Of a DNA stretch of 64,000 nt, positions 52,301 through 63,352 are shown one piece after another (the first letter of the stretch is position 1; the number at the start of each line of letters is the position of its first letter). The notes under the pieces were generated by a model, which made no database searches, had not been told where the DNA came from, and saw only the letters and a program-made list of their open reading frames with translations. The position numbers were made by a program, and so were the translations under genes. Source of the DNA: Monoplex corrugatus (taxonomy: Eukaryota; Mollusca; Gastropoda; Littorinimorpha; Ranellidae); NCBI GenBank assembly GCA_030674185.1, contig JAPXFY010000018.1:49896737-49960736 (forward strand), written 5' to 3'.

Positions 52301-55177
52301 TCCTTCTTCCTCCCCTCCTTCTCCTTATTCTTCTTGTTCCTCTTTTTCTCCTTATCCTCCTTTTTCGCCTTCTTTTTTCTTCTTCTTCTTTTTCTCCTTC
52401 TAATTCACTTTCTTTCTCTTCTTCTTCTCCTTCTTCTTTTTTTTCACCTTCTTCTTCTCTTTCCTCTTCTCCTTCTTCTTCTCCTTTTTCTACTTCTTTC
52501 TTTCTTCTTTTTATTTTGGCCTTCTTTTCTTTTCTACTTCTTTTCTTTCTTCTTCTTCTGCTCCATCTCTCTTCTTCTTCTTTCTTTTTCGCCTTCTTTT
52601 CTCCTTTTTCTTTTCTGCCTTCTTCTTTTCGCCTTCTTGTTTGTTTTCTTCTTCTGCTTCTTCTTTTCTTATTTTCCTCCTTTTTTCTTCTTTTAGTAAC
52701 TGGTGCTCCAGACTCCTTCTCAAGGCGGTTTTTTGGAGACTGACTAACAAACCTAGTCCATCCCAAGTTCCCAACTTGGGCGAACTGTTTTCAAAACTAC
52801 ATCCACATGCACACAAAATTCCCTCTTGCACGCTACACAAAAAACTCATGCATACATCACTCCATGCACATGACACAAAAAACGTGCATGCACCACCCTG
52901 CGCACATGACAAACTTGTAATCAAGTTCAGAACTGGATATTTCTTGGCAGTGATACAGATAGATTCCCTTAAGTCTGGGGAATGATACTTTCAATTTTCA
53001 CTGACAACCCAGTTGCAAGAATTGCTGAGGGTTGTGCACTGCAACTGCAAATCAAGACAGTGGCACTGCTCAGTGCACTTGCAAGAAACATGGACTAATC
53101 TGTTCAAATGGCTGTGGTGAATGTTGAGGTGAAACATGTATCAACTCCCTGAACATGACTGACACAGAAGACTCATGATTCCTTAGCCAAATTACGAGAT
53201 AAGCTATGTAACACAGAACTGTCTGATGTGACTCGGATACATAAAAATTACACTTATGCTTTTGCTTTGATGTAAATACAACGTCACACCACACCATGCA
53301 GATGGCGAAGGAAGCGCACAATTTTGTGTGACATGTTACAGATATTTAGATTGATACCCATTCAGTATTATAATGTATAATGTGAAAAGGAATAGCAAAA
53401 TTATTTCTTTCTCTTTTCGATTTACAATCAAGTTTTATTTAAATTCCAGTTTTCGCTTTCAATATGTGTGTGTGTGTGTGTGTGTGCGTGCGTGCGTGGT
53501 GGTCGTGCGTGCGTGCGTGCGTGCGTGTGTGTGTGGTGTGTGTGTGTGTGTGTTGTGTAGTGTGGTGTGGTGTGGTGTGTGTGGTGTGTGTGTGTGTGTG
53601 TGTGTTTTGTGTGTGTGTGTGTGCGTGTGTGCTGCGTGCGTGCACGCGCTGTGTGTACGCGTGCGTGCTGTGTGTGTGTGTTTCCAATACTATGATACTT
53701 TGGGTAGTCTCTAGTAACTTATATACATCTAGCATTTCACTAATTTCTAGGCGTTTATTTGCAATTCATGACATTTTTTAAAAATATACCAGCATATGCC
53801 ATTCTAAACAAAATATTATTGACATCTTCTTATTCAGACAATATCATAGACTTACATGATCCCAAAGCACAAGAAAGAACAATACTGAAGCTAGTAGATG
53901 GCAAAATACAGGATCCTGTGTACTCGTCTAGTTTCCTAAGTCCTTTTTTCAGTTTCAATGCTTTATTTTCAAAATTACTGTTCTTTATTGTTGTTTAAAA
54001 TATACAATATCAAACAATAAATGGGAAAAGTTGTGTTAGCTTCTTTTTTTGTAAGCACAGAAACACAATAGTTTTTTGTTTACATTTGTACACATATGGT
54101 GTAAATATCGATATCAACAATCCCATATTATCAAAACTTTAAGATGTCTACTTCAATTTTTTTTTTTTTTTTTTTTTACCAAATTCTATACGATGGCATC
54201 TTTATACATTAATTCATTTAGTTCCAGTATATTCTTTTGTATAAATCTGGTATATCAAAAAAAAATAATGCTCCAGTAGCTCCCATTTTTTAAGAAAATG
54301 AAAATACAATGACCACTTTTAGCATGGTGTCACTCTTTCAATACACCATATATTTTTCTATAATTTTCTGTATGTTTTCAAAGAGTGTTCAGGAATACAA
54401 AGGACATTTGGGGCATTATCATTATTTGCCCATAACTGACCACACAAGTAGCAAAAACAATGATCTGTGACTTTGTCCTATCCAAGTAGACTATTGCAAT
54501 TCTCTCCTTTCCAGCTACTCGTGGTACACTCTCATAAACTACAAAAGGTCCAAAACTCTGCTGCAAGAATGGTTTTTAAGGCTCACAAGTATGTTCATGT
54601 TTAGCCTCTTTTATAAAAACTTCATTTGAAGTTCTTGTTCTTGAACAGGAAGACTTTAAGCTCTCAACTTTCTAAAACAACAAAATAAATCTTCCCTAAA
54701 ATCACCCCTGCCTATATTTCTGCTCTCCTCTTTGTTCATATTCCCTGACAGCTTTGTTCAACATCAGATTAACAAACTGCGTTCTTCATGTAAAGACTTT
54801 GACTTCTGGCTAAAGGTCACTCTCTTCCTATGCACCAAACAATCGAATGAACTTTCTCAGATATTCGTCATTTGCAATCTTTGTCCTCTTTTTAGATGAC
54901 CTCTAAAATCTTCCCTCTCCAAACAATACCATGACTATATGAAGACCTCTAAAATCTTCTCTCTCCAAACATTACCATGACTTAGTTAAGTCTCCCCTCT
55001 TTGCCCTCTCTGCACTATTGTCTGTACTCCACTTATATGGTTGGTTGTGTGAGACGATGCTACTTATGTATGTTTTACTGACTGGTTTGTGAGCCTGCTT
55101 CAGATTATGTGCATTCACCAACACAAATCCCAGTGTGGATGTTTATTTGTTTACATGTTTGCATATGTGCCTGTGTA

Positions 55178-55258
<81 letters not shown>

Positions 55259-58200
55259 AAGTGTGTGTGTGTATGTTGGTGTATGTCTATGTGTTCATAC
55301 GGAAGAGCATTCTCGTATCATATACACACCATTCTGTTGTTTATTTCTCTTGTTCTATATCTTCTCATGCTCATATCTGATTTATTACTGACAAATAAGT
55401 CTACAATATTTTCTGCAAAGTGCTTAGGCGTTTACTTCCCAGAATACTACACTATATAAATCTTCATTTCTACAAAACATGGAAAGAAAATCACCAGAGC
55501 AACAATGCTATACTGACTTTTCTTCAATGTGGCCCAGTAGGTCAAGTCCAGGTTGAAGTTCAGCTTCAGGGTTGCTGGTCTCCACTGTGGTGCTCACAAT
55601 GGCCAGATAGTAGCCTTTGGGGCACACTTGGTGAGCTGACGACACCACGCACACGTAGATATCTGAAACAAAATGAGGATTTTTTTCTCAAATCCCTGCT
55701 TAGCTATATACACCTAATGTTTCTAATAACTGCTGGTTGCTCAACTTAACATTTTTTACAACTGCTATCATAGCAACTTCAATTCTCTATCTTGGCCAGA
55801 ATATTGTTTAAATGATGTCCTGGGCCTCTTTATGGTACATCCAATCAATGCCCTTCCCACTTGATGAGTCTTTGATGGAACTGTTGCAGCTAATTCTAGG
55901 CCTCTTAACCCCTTAACTGCCGATGCTTTTTGATGTCCAGTATTTTCCATATGCCGAGGGAGAAAGTTGCATCACTACCATGTACATAAAACTATTGCAG
56001 CTTCCGTTTTTGTGGTAATCCATGCATGAAATTACACAGGATACATTAGGCATAACAAGTTATTCTTCCTGATGATTTATTTTGTAATTTCTTGAAATAA
56101 CTATGTATTCATCACAGTCTGTTCATTTTACATTTGTAAGCTTTGTGAGCTCTGTTGTTTTTTTTTATGCTGGCAGCAGTCACATGGTTAAGGATGTCCC
56201 TTGTGAGAACCAGAGACACAATATAGGAGAGAGTTTCTGACAGAAAGTATGTATAGTTAAATAGAGAAAAATCTTCATTTAAGCTTCATGCACAATTACC
56301 ATTTCTCACAACTACAAATTTACAGAATGGTGGAATGGTGTGTCACCCAAAAAGTTTGAACTGAGGAGCCAGGGACGGAATGGTAGAGCGTGTAGTCAAA
56401 GTGAAATTCCATTGGGAATGTCTGCCAAAATATCTTTTGAAGGGAAGAATCAAGGATCAAAGATGTAGACAAGATTTTAAGATTCATGTGCTTAAGAATT
56501 CAATGTGCTTGTGTCTTATTAGGCGATTGGTAGCTCAGATTACTTGAGAGATCCACTGGGGTACTGCAGTAGCAGTGATGTCCTTAACTCACTCGCTACG
56601 TACAATTATGCCCCTTGCCGTTCCCCTGATAAGCACCATTTGTATAGGTCATGAGAAAAATTCTCATACAAATAAATGTAGGTACTCCAAATTGACGCCA
56701 TTGGGTTGTCCGCTTACCAGACTGACCTACTTTTTCACCTGTCTTTCCTCATCAATATCTTCACAACCATCACATTAAATGAAATAAAGTTATTACAACA
56801 AATAGTTTGTTCATTATCAAATATGTGTGTGTAGTAATTTAAATCTGAAATGATTACGTGCGGTAATAAAACAATCTCGGAGCGGCAACAGTAACGCCAC
56901 AGCTGAAAATTTCATTTGCAACTGACTGTATTCATAACACTGTGTGTGCTGAAAGCTCTCTTGGTTCGCGCGAGACTTGTTTAGCTAAAAATAACCTTAA
57001 CCAATCAAAAGAGGAGATTCTGAGCCTCGTTTTCATGCCATACTCCTTTGTCAACATGTAAGCTTTGTTTAAAAAATTGTGTCTGAAAATGTTTGGAGTG
57101 GATTTTTACACAGTATACCTGAAGCAATCAGCTCAATAAATATTCATTTTGAACATCAAAGATTGGTCTGTTTAATGGTGGAAATAATTTTCTGCATAGA
57201 CTTTCATGCGAACCAAGCGATATTTGAATCGTGACAACTGATTCAATTTTGTGCCACGCGCTCGATCCGCCATGACTGAGGCAAGTGTGGAGTCATCGTC
57301 TACACCGTCGGACAACCAGCCCTGTCCATCGGATTTGTGCGCTTCCGATTTATGGTTGAATCAACTTGTTGGTAAGTTTGATTTATGGTTGAATCAACTT
57401 GTTGGTAAGTTTAACGTCTAGTTATTCTATTTCTTTAAGTTTAGTAATGGGAATTTAGAGTTTACAAGCAAAGCACTAATGTAACATACTTGCGTCGGCA
57501 ATGTAAACAAAGCTTCGAAAGCTGGCGATTCCAGTTAGGTGGTTGAGGTTGTATAAAGGTCTTGTGACACACAATCAGTTATATTTGTGAGAGAACTAGG
57601 TTGTATAAAGGTCTTGTGACACACAATCAGTTATATTTGTGAGAAAACTATATTTTTGGTTTGATAGCAAGTCTTTCTGGTTCTCAGGATATTTTTTATG
57701 ATGAGTTATGCGTATATTTTATGAAAAGTGGAAAAATACGAAGTCACGTGACCAGTCAACCTGACCTAATTTTCAAAGACTACTAAAATTGTGACACTGT
57801 CACTGTGTGACTGTCGAATTGCACAACACAATGTACTGCAATCAGCAATATCATGTTAGAAACATGACAAGACTGTTTAAAAGTAAAACATCAACATGTG
57901 AAAAATTGCTGTCAGCCAATGCAGCGAAATAATCTATCACTTTAAAAAATCTTAGTCTTTTAGTTTCTGTTTTAGGTGTACTTTCACATTCTGTTTCTTA
58001 TCCCTCCAATGCCATCACTTTGAATTATGCAGGCTGTCATATATAACAGTTAATACACATGGTATACAAAAATAGATACGCTCATACATATACACACACA
58101 CATACACGCGCATACACACACACGCGCATACACACACACACACACCCTCTTCTAGTCATGACTGCTAATGTCTATTTGTAGCTGAACATGATGATGTCTA

Positions 58201-61200
58201 TGAAGAACACAGGAGAACCTTCCTACCACAGGAAAGAGGCAGACCACCTGATTCACCTAAAGTGGATCTCACCAATAGATTGTTGCTACAACTCACACCT
58301 CTTCCACTTCTCCTCCATCCCTTCCACTTTTACTGTTTTGATTAGTTTATTTTTGTGTTTAAAACAATTTAAACGTTATTCCAGATTAGATGTTATATTT
58401 CTGTGGAAATTGTGACTTTATTCAAAATGAAGAGCATTTTTTGCATCAAGTTATACTACACTTAAATTGAAAAAAAAAGAAAAGAAAAAAGTTTGAATTC
58501 TCTCTCCCTCTCGCTTTCTCTCTCTCTCTTACAGTTACACACACACACATTCTCACTCACTAATATATATGCGTGTGCGTACGTGCATGTGTGTTTGTTG
58601 CAGGTTGGTTTGAAAAAATGTTTCCTTCTGTCAGTTATCCAGCAGGCGTCCGAGTGGCATAATGGACCACCTCTAAAAGAATCAAGGACATGGGTGAAGG
58701 TGGTTCATAGGAAGAAACACTTCATTCTTTTCTGCAAACTTCTGTCAACTTTGACTTTGTGTCACTGTCTTTGAGCAAGCATGGACTCAAACAAGGATAA
58801 GTTATTTCCCATGATGTAACAAATTTGACACAGTCATCTGAACTCAGAGTCTTAAACAGGAAATTATTGTGAATTTGGAACACTTCCATAGCAGAGAAAA
58901 ATTGAGAAGACAAGAACACATTGTCCATTTAAAAATAAGAGAAAAATTACTTGAAAACAAGAGATTGAAGCAGTTGACGGAGGCCAAATTGGCACAGAAG
59001 GCAGATCTCATCAAGCTTGTCTTAGTACATGGTGGGCCATGTCACAGAAGAAATGATGTCATCCACCTTATCAGAAGACATAAAAGAAGTGCAGCACCTA
59101 TTGCCAAAGTGAAAAAAATTGTCAGCGATGAAATTTGCTACCAAAAATCTGTTGTTATGAAAAAAGGAACAATAAGGCTGACTGGCACCCTAAAAGATTT
59201 GCAAAAGTCACTTGAAAGCCATCTTTCTTCTTATGTAGCCGAGTCACTGCCTGAAGATGCTGCTCCTGTTGAAATCGGACTGATGTTGGAAGACTCTGAA
59301 GAGGAAATATCCGTTACTGATCTCAGTGCTTTGGAACAAGTTGAAGACTCATCTGGGACTGATGAAGACAAGCAACCATCAGAGTTGCAACCTTTCATTT
59401 CACTATTCAAGGTCAGTGGGTTGCCGTTTTCTACAATGAAAATTGCTTCATTGGTCAAATTCTAGAGGTGAAGAAGAATGGTGAGGAAGGTACTGTCCTG
59501 TTCATGGAACAGATGCATGGCTGAAAAGACCTTTTCAGATGGCCAAGATGTGAAGATGTGGCTGATGTGAGTGCTCAGTACATATTCCAGTGGCACTTTG
59601 ATAACCTACCAGTCAGCAATGATAACAGAATTTGGCAAGTGGCTGACGTCTACAGCACTGCTTCGGCCTACGCCAGAATTTCCCAACACTAACTTCCACC
59701 ACAGCATCCATGTAATAGTTTGATCATCTGTGAAGGCATATATTTCAATTCTACTTGTTTTGCACATTCCATTCATATAAAATACCTTTCTGTGGGTCAA
59801 GCCTGAACTGAGATATGAATGTTTCATGATTTACCCAATTTACATTTACACGCGTCATGAAATTGTGGGCGCAATTCAGCATTTTTTATACTTTTGATAT
59901 GCTCATCAATTGGCTATAAATGGTATGACATGTCTGGAAAAAAATTCAGCTAATTATAATATATGTTATAGTGAACAGATTTCTAGCAAGAAAGTTAAAC
60001 TCTGTGCTTTATATTCAATTATTCAGATGTGTAAACATAGACGTTTATGCTGATTTGAGAGGTGTACGAAAATATAAACCAAAAATTAATTATTCAAAAA
60101 TTCGTAACTTCCTTACAAATTGTCGTACAAGAAAAACAATTATATCACTGGAATCAGAAAAAAAAAGTTCTATATGAATACACAACTTTGTTTTTACTTT
60201 CTACAACTTCAAACATCAGTTTGGAGTACCTAAATAAATTTGGAGTACCTAAATAAATGAAAACTAGAGAGTTTTGAAATTTGGGGAGTAATATGCTAAA
60301 AGACTGGTGTACAACATGCTGAAATTTCAACTGTCTAACCCTCATGGTTGCTGAGTAACAGTACAAGAAAAATTACAGAAATTTTCAGGAGAAAAATGTC
60401 TTATAAAATACACAGTCAGGTCAATACATCAGTTCCTACAGTCACATCTTGAATGAAATTTCATAAATCCAACATGCACACACTCCATGTGCATTGAAGG
60501 AAAAGATCGTGTTGAACAGCGCCAAGTTGTTGAGTATTGTTCAGCCATTTGCTTTTCCGTCATCTGCTTCGCTGCGGAGATAGTGGGTCATGAACTCTGC
60601 ACTAGCTACACACCAACTGCAGAGTACAGTGACCTAATGGCCTGAAATGAGGCTAAGAATGACCGAAGAATCTATTTCTGGCTATTAGTTTCCAGTTAAC
60701 GGAAATACTGAAAGCCCCGTGAATTTCAAAACTCAAGTCGGATTTCTCCGACGCTTGTAGACAAGCGTTGTTAAGATATGATTGGGAAATCCCGACATCG
60801 TAATGAGACATTTAATCAAGGTTCAGATCGTTTGAGGAAAGGGGGCATTTGCATGTGGCACGTCTGTTTTTTGTGTGATTCTAGTAGCATGTGAAACAGC
60901 ACACCATGTACCATTCTTCACTTGACAATCTGTAATATCTGATAAAGGAGGAATACAAGTCGAGGTGATAGTTTTCCACAAGATGGATTTAGTCCTGAAC
61001 TCTGGAAGGACAGCACAGGATATGGAGTCGTCTTGGTAGAAGACATGTCCTGATTAGTTTGCAAACCACTAACTCCTAAAGCCATGTAGTTCGTTCATGC
61101 TCCTGCTGGAGATGCAGGTGCATACAAAGGGCAACATTGTTGACAGTTATGTAAAGGAATCATTTGTCCCGAGACGTGATTAGAACACAGAGACAAGTAA

Positions 61201-62771
61201 GATGCCAGCCTGAAACTTGCTTGGGGTTTGGGACATCCATGGATGTTGGATCCCAAGGAGATCAGTCATACAGTTAGCCAATTTGCTGCTGGAAAGATGA
61301 ATAAACCAATTCTTCTTGTAGAAGGACATCTATGTTTTTTATTTGTGGCTCTAAAGGGATGAAAGCCTTTTGCCTTAAAGAGAAGGTAATCTGTAAGAAG
61401 TTCCAGTTTTCAGGTGGAAAAGTTCCAGTTTACAGGTGGGTCAATCTGATGGATATATATTGATGTAAACAGGACTGTCCCAAGTTGGAGCCCGAGTATG
61501 TCAATGTAAACAGGACTATCCCAAGATGGAGCCAGAGGTTACAGAATCATTCAAGGGTTACCCTGTTTAGAGTCTGACGTGTGTGCAGGATCATCATCAT
61601 CATCATCAGTAGGATGCTGTGTAAAAAGCTGATGGAATCCATCAAAATGATAAACTTCCCTGTATGTTGTGTATCTCGTGATGCTATGGAGGGAGGCCAC
61701 AGAGATGTCGGCGAGTGTGCCCTTCCTTCCTTCCTTTTGTTTACATAGAATGCTGATGTGGTGCAGTCTCTGATGTAATGAACCACTTTCTCACAGACTT
61801 CTGGTTTGAAGCCAATAATACTCGAAAACCACTTTCCATTTCAGAAAATAGCATATTAGTTTGATGCATCCTTGGAACCACTGACTTGCAGTATGGTGGT
61901 TCTCTGTGTGTGCTCCCCTTCTGTCACTGATGGGTCTCATCTCCTGCACTCAGTGAACAAAGTGCCCCTGGTCAAAAGTGCTGTGGGTAGTTCCCTTGAT
62001 GTGAAACGGCCTGAAAACCAGTCTGGGGATTGTCTGTGGGACCAGACAATTCTATTCTCATTTCCTTGTGGAATTTTGTAACATCAGCCAAAGGGTTCAT
62101 TACGAGTAGACAGGATTGTTCAGTTTACAGGGGGTAGGGAACCAGATGGCTATCTGTATCAATCTGTCATGGTCCAGTGAAGTTGGGCAAGAGGAGAAAC
62201 AGTGTTAGATTTGGTATATGAAGTGAAATTGTAAATCTTTGAATTGCTGGCAACAAATTACAAACAAGGACTTTTTCTCTCAAATCCCAGTTTAATTCTT
62301 TCAGTCTGGCAGTCTGTAGCTTGAGCAGCAAAGAGATGAGACTTCCTTCCTGCTGGCCCACTGCTACAGTGGATGTAGAGCTCTGTAAACTGACTTCCTC
62401 TGACACCTTGTTAATAAATTAATTGGCAGTTCCCATTTGTCTGCCTGGGGTAACAGGACAAGACAGGTGTTTTAAGTGTGAGAGAGTCAGTGACACTGAG
62501 GAATATAATATAATATAGTTTTACTGGGAGTTGAGATTATTTTGTACACTTGGTCAAAAGTGAGGGATAAGGATCAGACAGTGACCAGTTTTGTGATAGG
62601 GAGATTTACAAAAATTTACCCGACACTTTGATCTTAAGGACTTAATAGGACAGCAGAGGGCACAGCTTGCAAATGTGCTGACAATTCTTACAGTGTTTAA
62701 AACTACAACGATGTGTGAGAAGAGCAGTGTGTATTCATGCTGTGTAAATGTACAGTATGCTCTAGCCTTTA

Positions 62772-62839
<68 letters not shown>

Positions 62840-63352
62840 GTGTGTTGTGTGTGTGTGTGTGTGTGTGTGTGCAGGTTTAACTCTATTGTGACTGCACTTG
62901 CCACAGCTGAGCTCTCCTGCTGGCCTAGGGCTGCCACAGTGAAATCACTGAGAACCGGGTGCAAGTAAACTTATCCATCGATTTTAGACAAAGAAACCAG
63001 CAAAACGTAGATGAAGCGTTCAACAGAAGGTCCCTCCACAAGGGAAGCAACTGCCAACTACTAAATCATTAGCATAACAAAAGTAGATGGAGTTATATGC
63101 CCTAGACCGTCTGTTACCATGATTGAAGTAGCCCGTCCTCAGTGAGAGCTCATCTGTTACTTCAAAGTAGCGCATCATCAAAGAGTTAAAGAGCATGTCA
63201 CATTATAATGTAAGCAAAATATTCTTCTTCTCTCTTTCACAGCACTGACCATCCTTCCGATTAATTTGTCCCTGGGGCAAAATGATCTGCACAGATTCTG
63301 CATTCTTGGTGTCCTTCACTGGGTGTTTCAAGATGCAAATAGCCCGCACCAC
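49234..63352 (-). CDS. GDI (GDI1/GDI2 family): Rab GDP-dissociation inhibitor (GDI), C-terminal third, 4 exons
   Basis: This is the gene-level entry. Joined, the exons give 151 residues with a natural stop, matching roughly residue 296 to the end of animal GDI (about 445 residues). Conserved pieces are [76 protein letters not shown] and [19 protein letters not shown] extracts GDP-bound, prenylated Rab GTPases from membranes and returns them to donor compartments. Residues here cover the end of domain I and the C-terminal strand and helix. All three junctions have AG acceptors, GT donors and agreeing phases. The FDFSKVKH end is closer to arthropod and molluscan GDI than to vertebrate GDI. The Rab-binding platform and upstream exons lie beyond the right edge. 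Confidence 0.95.
49387..50487 (-). other. GDI intron (last)
   Basis: A 1.1-kb intron. No repeat or nested gene was recognised. Confidence 0.6.
50488..50542 (-). CDS. GDI (GDI1/GDI2 family): GDI exon (third in window)
   Basis: A short 55-base exon reading [18 protein letters not shown] after one base that completes Lys. The acceptor is TTTTTCAG and the donor AAG|GTCAGT. It matches KFVTISDYLEPIDDGSESQ of insect GDI. Confidence 0.93.
51390..51460 (+). mobile_element. Non-LTR retrotransposon RT motif A fragment
   Basis: The plus strand reads [20 protein letters not shown]. [13 protein letters not shown] is the motif A block of CR1/L2/Jockey reverse transcriptases; the usual catalytic-region Asp after Phe is Val here. 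Flanking sequence is too decayed to extend. Confidence 0.6.
52058..52694 (+). repeat. Polypyrimidine tract, about 640 bp of C/T
   Basis: Almost every base is C or T on the plus strand (TTCTTCTCCTCC-type triplets, with rare isolated G and A). Predicted proteins from it (Ser/Phe/Leu-rich on plus, Glu/Lys/Arg-rich on minus) are products of composition. Such mirror-rich purine-pyrimidine tracts can form triplex (H-) DNA. Confidence 0.93.
53466..53684. repeat. (TG)n/(GCGT)n microsatellite
   Basis: TG repeats mixed with GCGT tetramers and GGTGTGGT variants. Confidence 0.95.
54470..54990 (+). mobile_element. Non-LTR retrotransposon C-terminal fragment, degenerate
   Basis: The plus strand reads [19 protein letters not shown], then in the next frame [19 protein letters not shown]. 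Later come [15 protein letters not shown] and [19 protein letters not shown]. The order [30 protein letters not shown]...TPAYISxLL is the usual C-terminal region of CR1/L2-type proteins. A segment of about 50 bases (GACCTCTAAAATCTTC) is tandemly duplicated at 54897-54990. Confidence 0.75.
55176..55276. repeat. (TG)n microsatellite
   Basis: A nearly pure TG array interrupted by GGTG and GAAG near its end. Confidence 0.96.
55518..55662 (-). CDS. GDI (GDI1/GDI2 family): GDI exon (second in window)
   Basis: It reads [40 protein letters not shown] and DLLGHIEE plus two bases, donor AA|GTCAGT. The stretch SSxHQVxxKGxxxxxVSTTVET is diagnostic for GDI. Confidence 0.95.
56584..56635 (+). repeat. Solo piggyBac-like terminus
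   Basis: TTAACTCACTCGCTACG, then CCCCTTGC about ten bases later, resembles the left end of the element at 37730 (TTAACTCACTCGGTACG, then CCCCTTGC). No matching opposite end was found in this window. Confidence 0.5.
57272..57371 (+). CDS. Candidate first exon, unknown protein
   Basis: ATG in the context CGCCATGAC opens 33 codons ([20 protein letters not shown] then [13 protein letters not shown]) and ends at G|GTAAGT. Upstream is locally CpG-rich (GCGCGAGAC, ACGCGCTCG), as near a promoter. The last 33 bases, donor included, are perfectly duplicated. I do not recognise the protein. It could be the first exon of the relic at 58838, because the phase fits an acceptor TTTGTTGCAG at about 58600, but that frame stops after 18 codons. 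Confidence 0.4.
57347..57412 (+). repeat. Perfect 33-bp tandem duplication including a splice donor
   Basis: GATTTATGGTTGAATCAACT continuing to TTGGTAAGTTT occurs at 57347-57379 and again at 57380-57412. Confidence 0.97.
57546..57649. repeat. 52-bp tandem duplication
   Basis: AGGTTGTATAAAGGTCTTGT followed by GACACACAATCAG and TTATATTTGTGAGA is repeated with one mismatch. Confidence 0.96.
58838..59692 (+). pseudogene. Uncharacterised invertebrate repeat-family protein, decayed
   Basis: An open frame from about 58841 reads [20 protein letters not shown], a Lys/Glu-rich helix, then [38 protein letters not shown] and an acidic stretch. A frameshift near 59410 leads into [20 protein letters not shown], which ends at TGA (59522-59524). 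A third frame continues [20 protein letters not shown] and [13 protein letters not shown] to TAA (59690-59692). Basic helix, HGGPC, then WVAVxY-FIGQ and FRWP-DVADV blocks occur together in many invertebrate proteins of unknown function, often multicopy and probably transposon-linked. That is recollection. The breaks show this copy is dead. Confidence 0.5.
62775..62871. repeat. (TG)n microsatellite
   Basis: A pure TG array with two TTG interruptions. Confidence 0.96.
63250..63352 (-). CDS. GDI (GDI1/GDI2 family): GDI exon (first in window)
   Basis: The acceptor is TTTCAG, then [20 protein letters not shown] and [14 protein letters not shown] plus one base, before GAT G|GTCAGT. It matches VVRCICILDHPIANTKDA...QIIIPQKQVGRKSD of insect GDI. 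Phase 0 in, phase 1 out. Confidence 0.94.

Larger units (their letters stand above)
50543..55517 (-). other. GDI intron (5 kb), repeat-rich
   Basis: This contains a threefold 31-base repeat CTTCCTGAATGTCATCATCA (50970-51043), a LINE RT motif fragment (51390-51460), a short duplication (51525-51590), the long pyrimidine tract (52058-52694), a TG/GCGT array (53466-53684), a LINE C-terminal fragment (54470-54990) and a TG array (55176-55276). Confidence 0.65.
55663..63249 (-). other. GDI intron (7.6 kb) with nested coding relic
   Basis: This contains a piggyBac-like end (56584-56635), tandem duplications (57347-57412, 57546-57649), a plus-strand coding relic (57272-59692) and a TG array (62775-62871). 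Region 59830-61560 has short duplications (GTTCCAGTTT and GTAAACAGGACT units, 61395-61530) but no recognisable gene. Region 61560-62770 holds nothing I can support. Confidence 0.6.

Noticed and set aside
52053..52766. 237-codon Glu/Lys/Arg-rich minus-strand ORF
   Set aside because: It is the composition product of a purine tract. All frames in the tract stay open and none has domain structure.
58493..58774. 93-codon plus-strand ORF before the nested relic
   Set aside because: It begins in a CT microsatellite and its later part has no recognisable motif. A possible acceptor at about 58600 leads into a different frame that soon stops.
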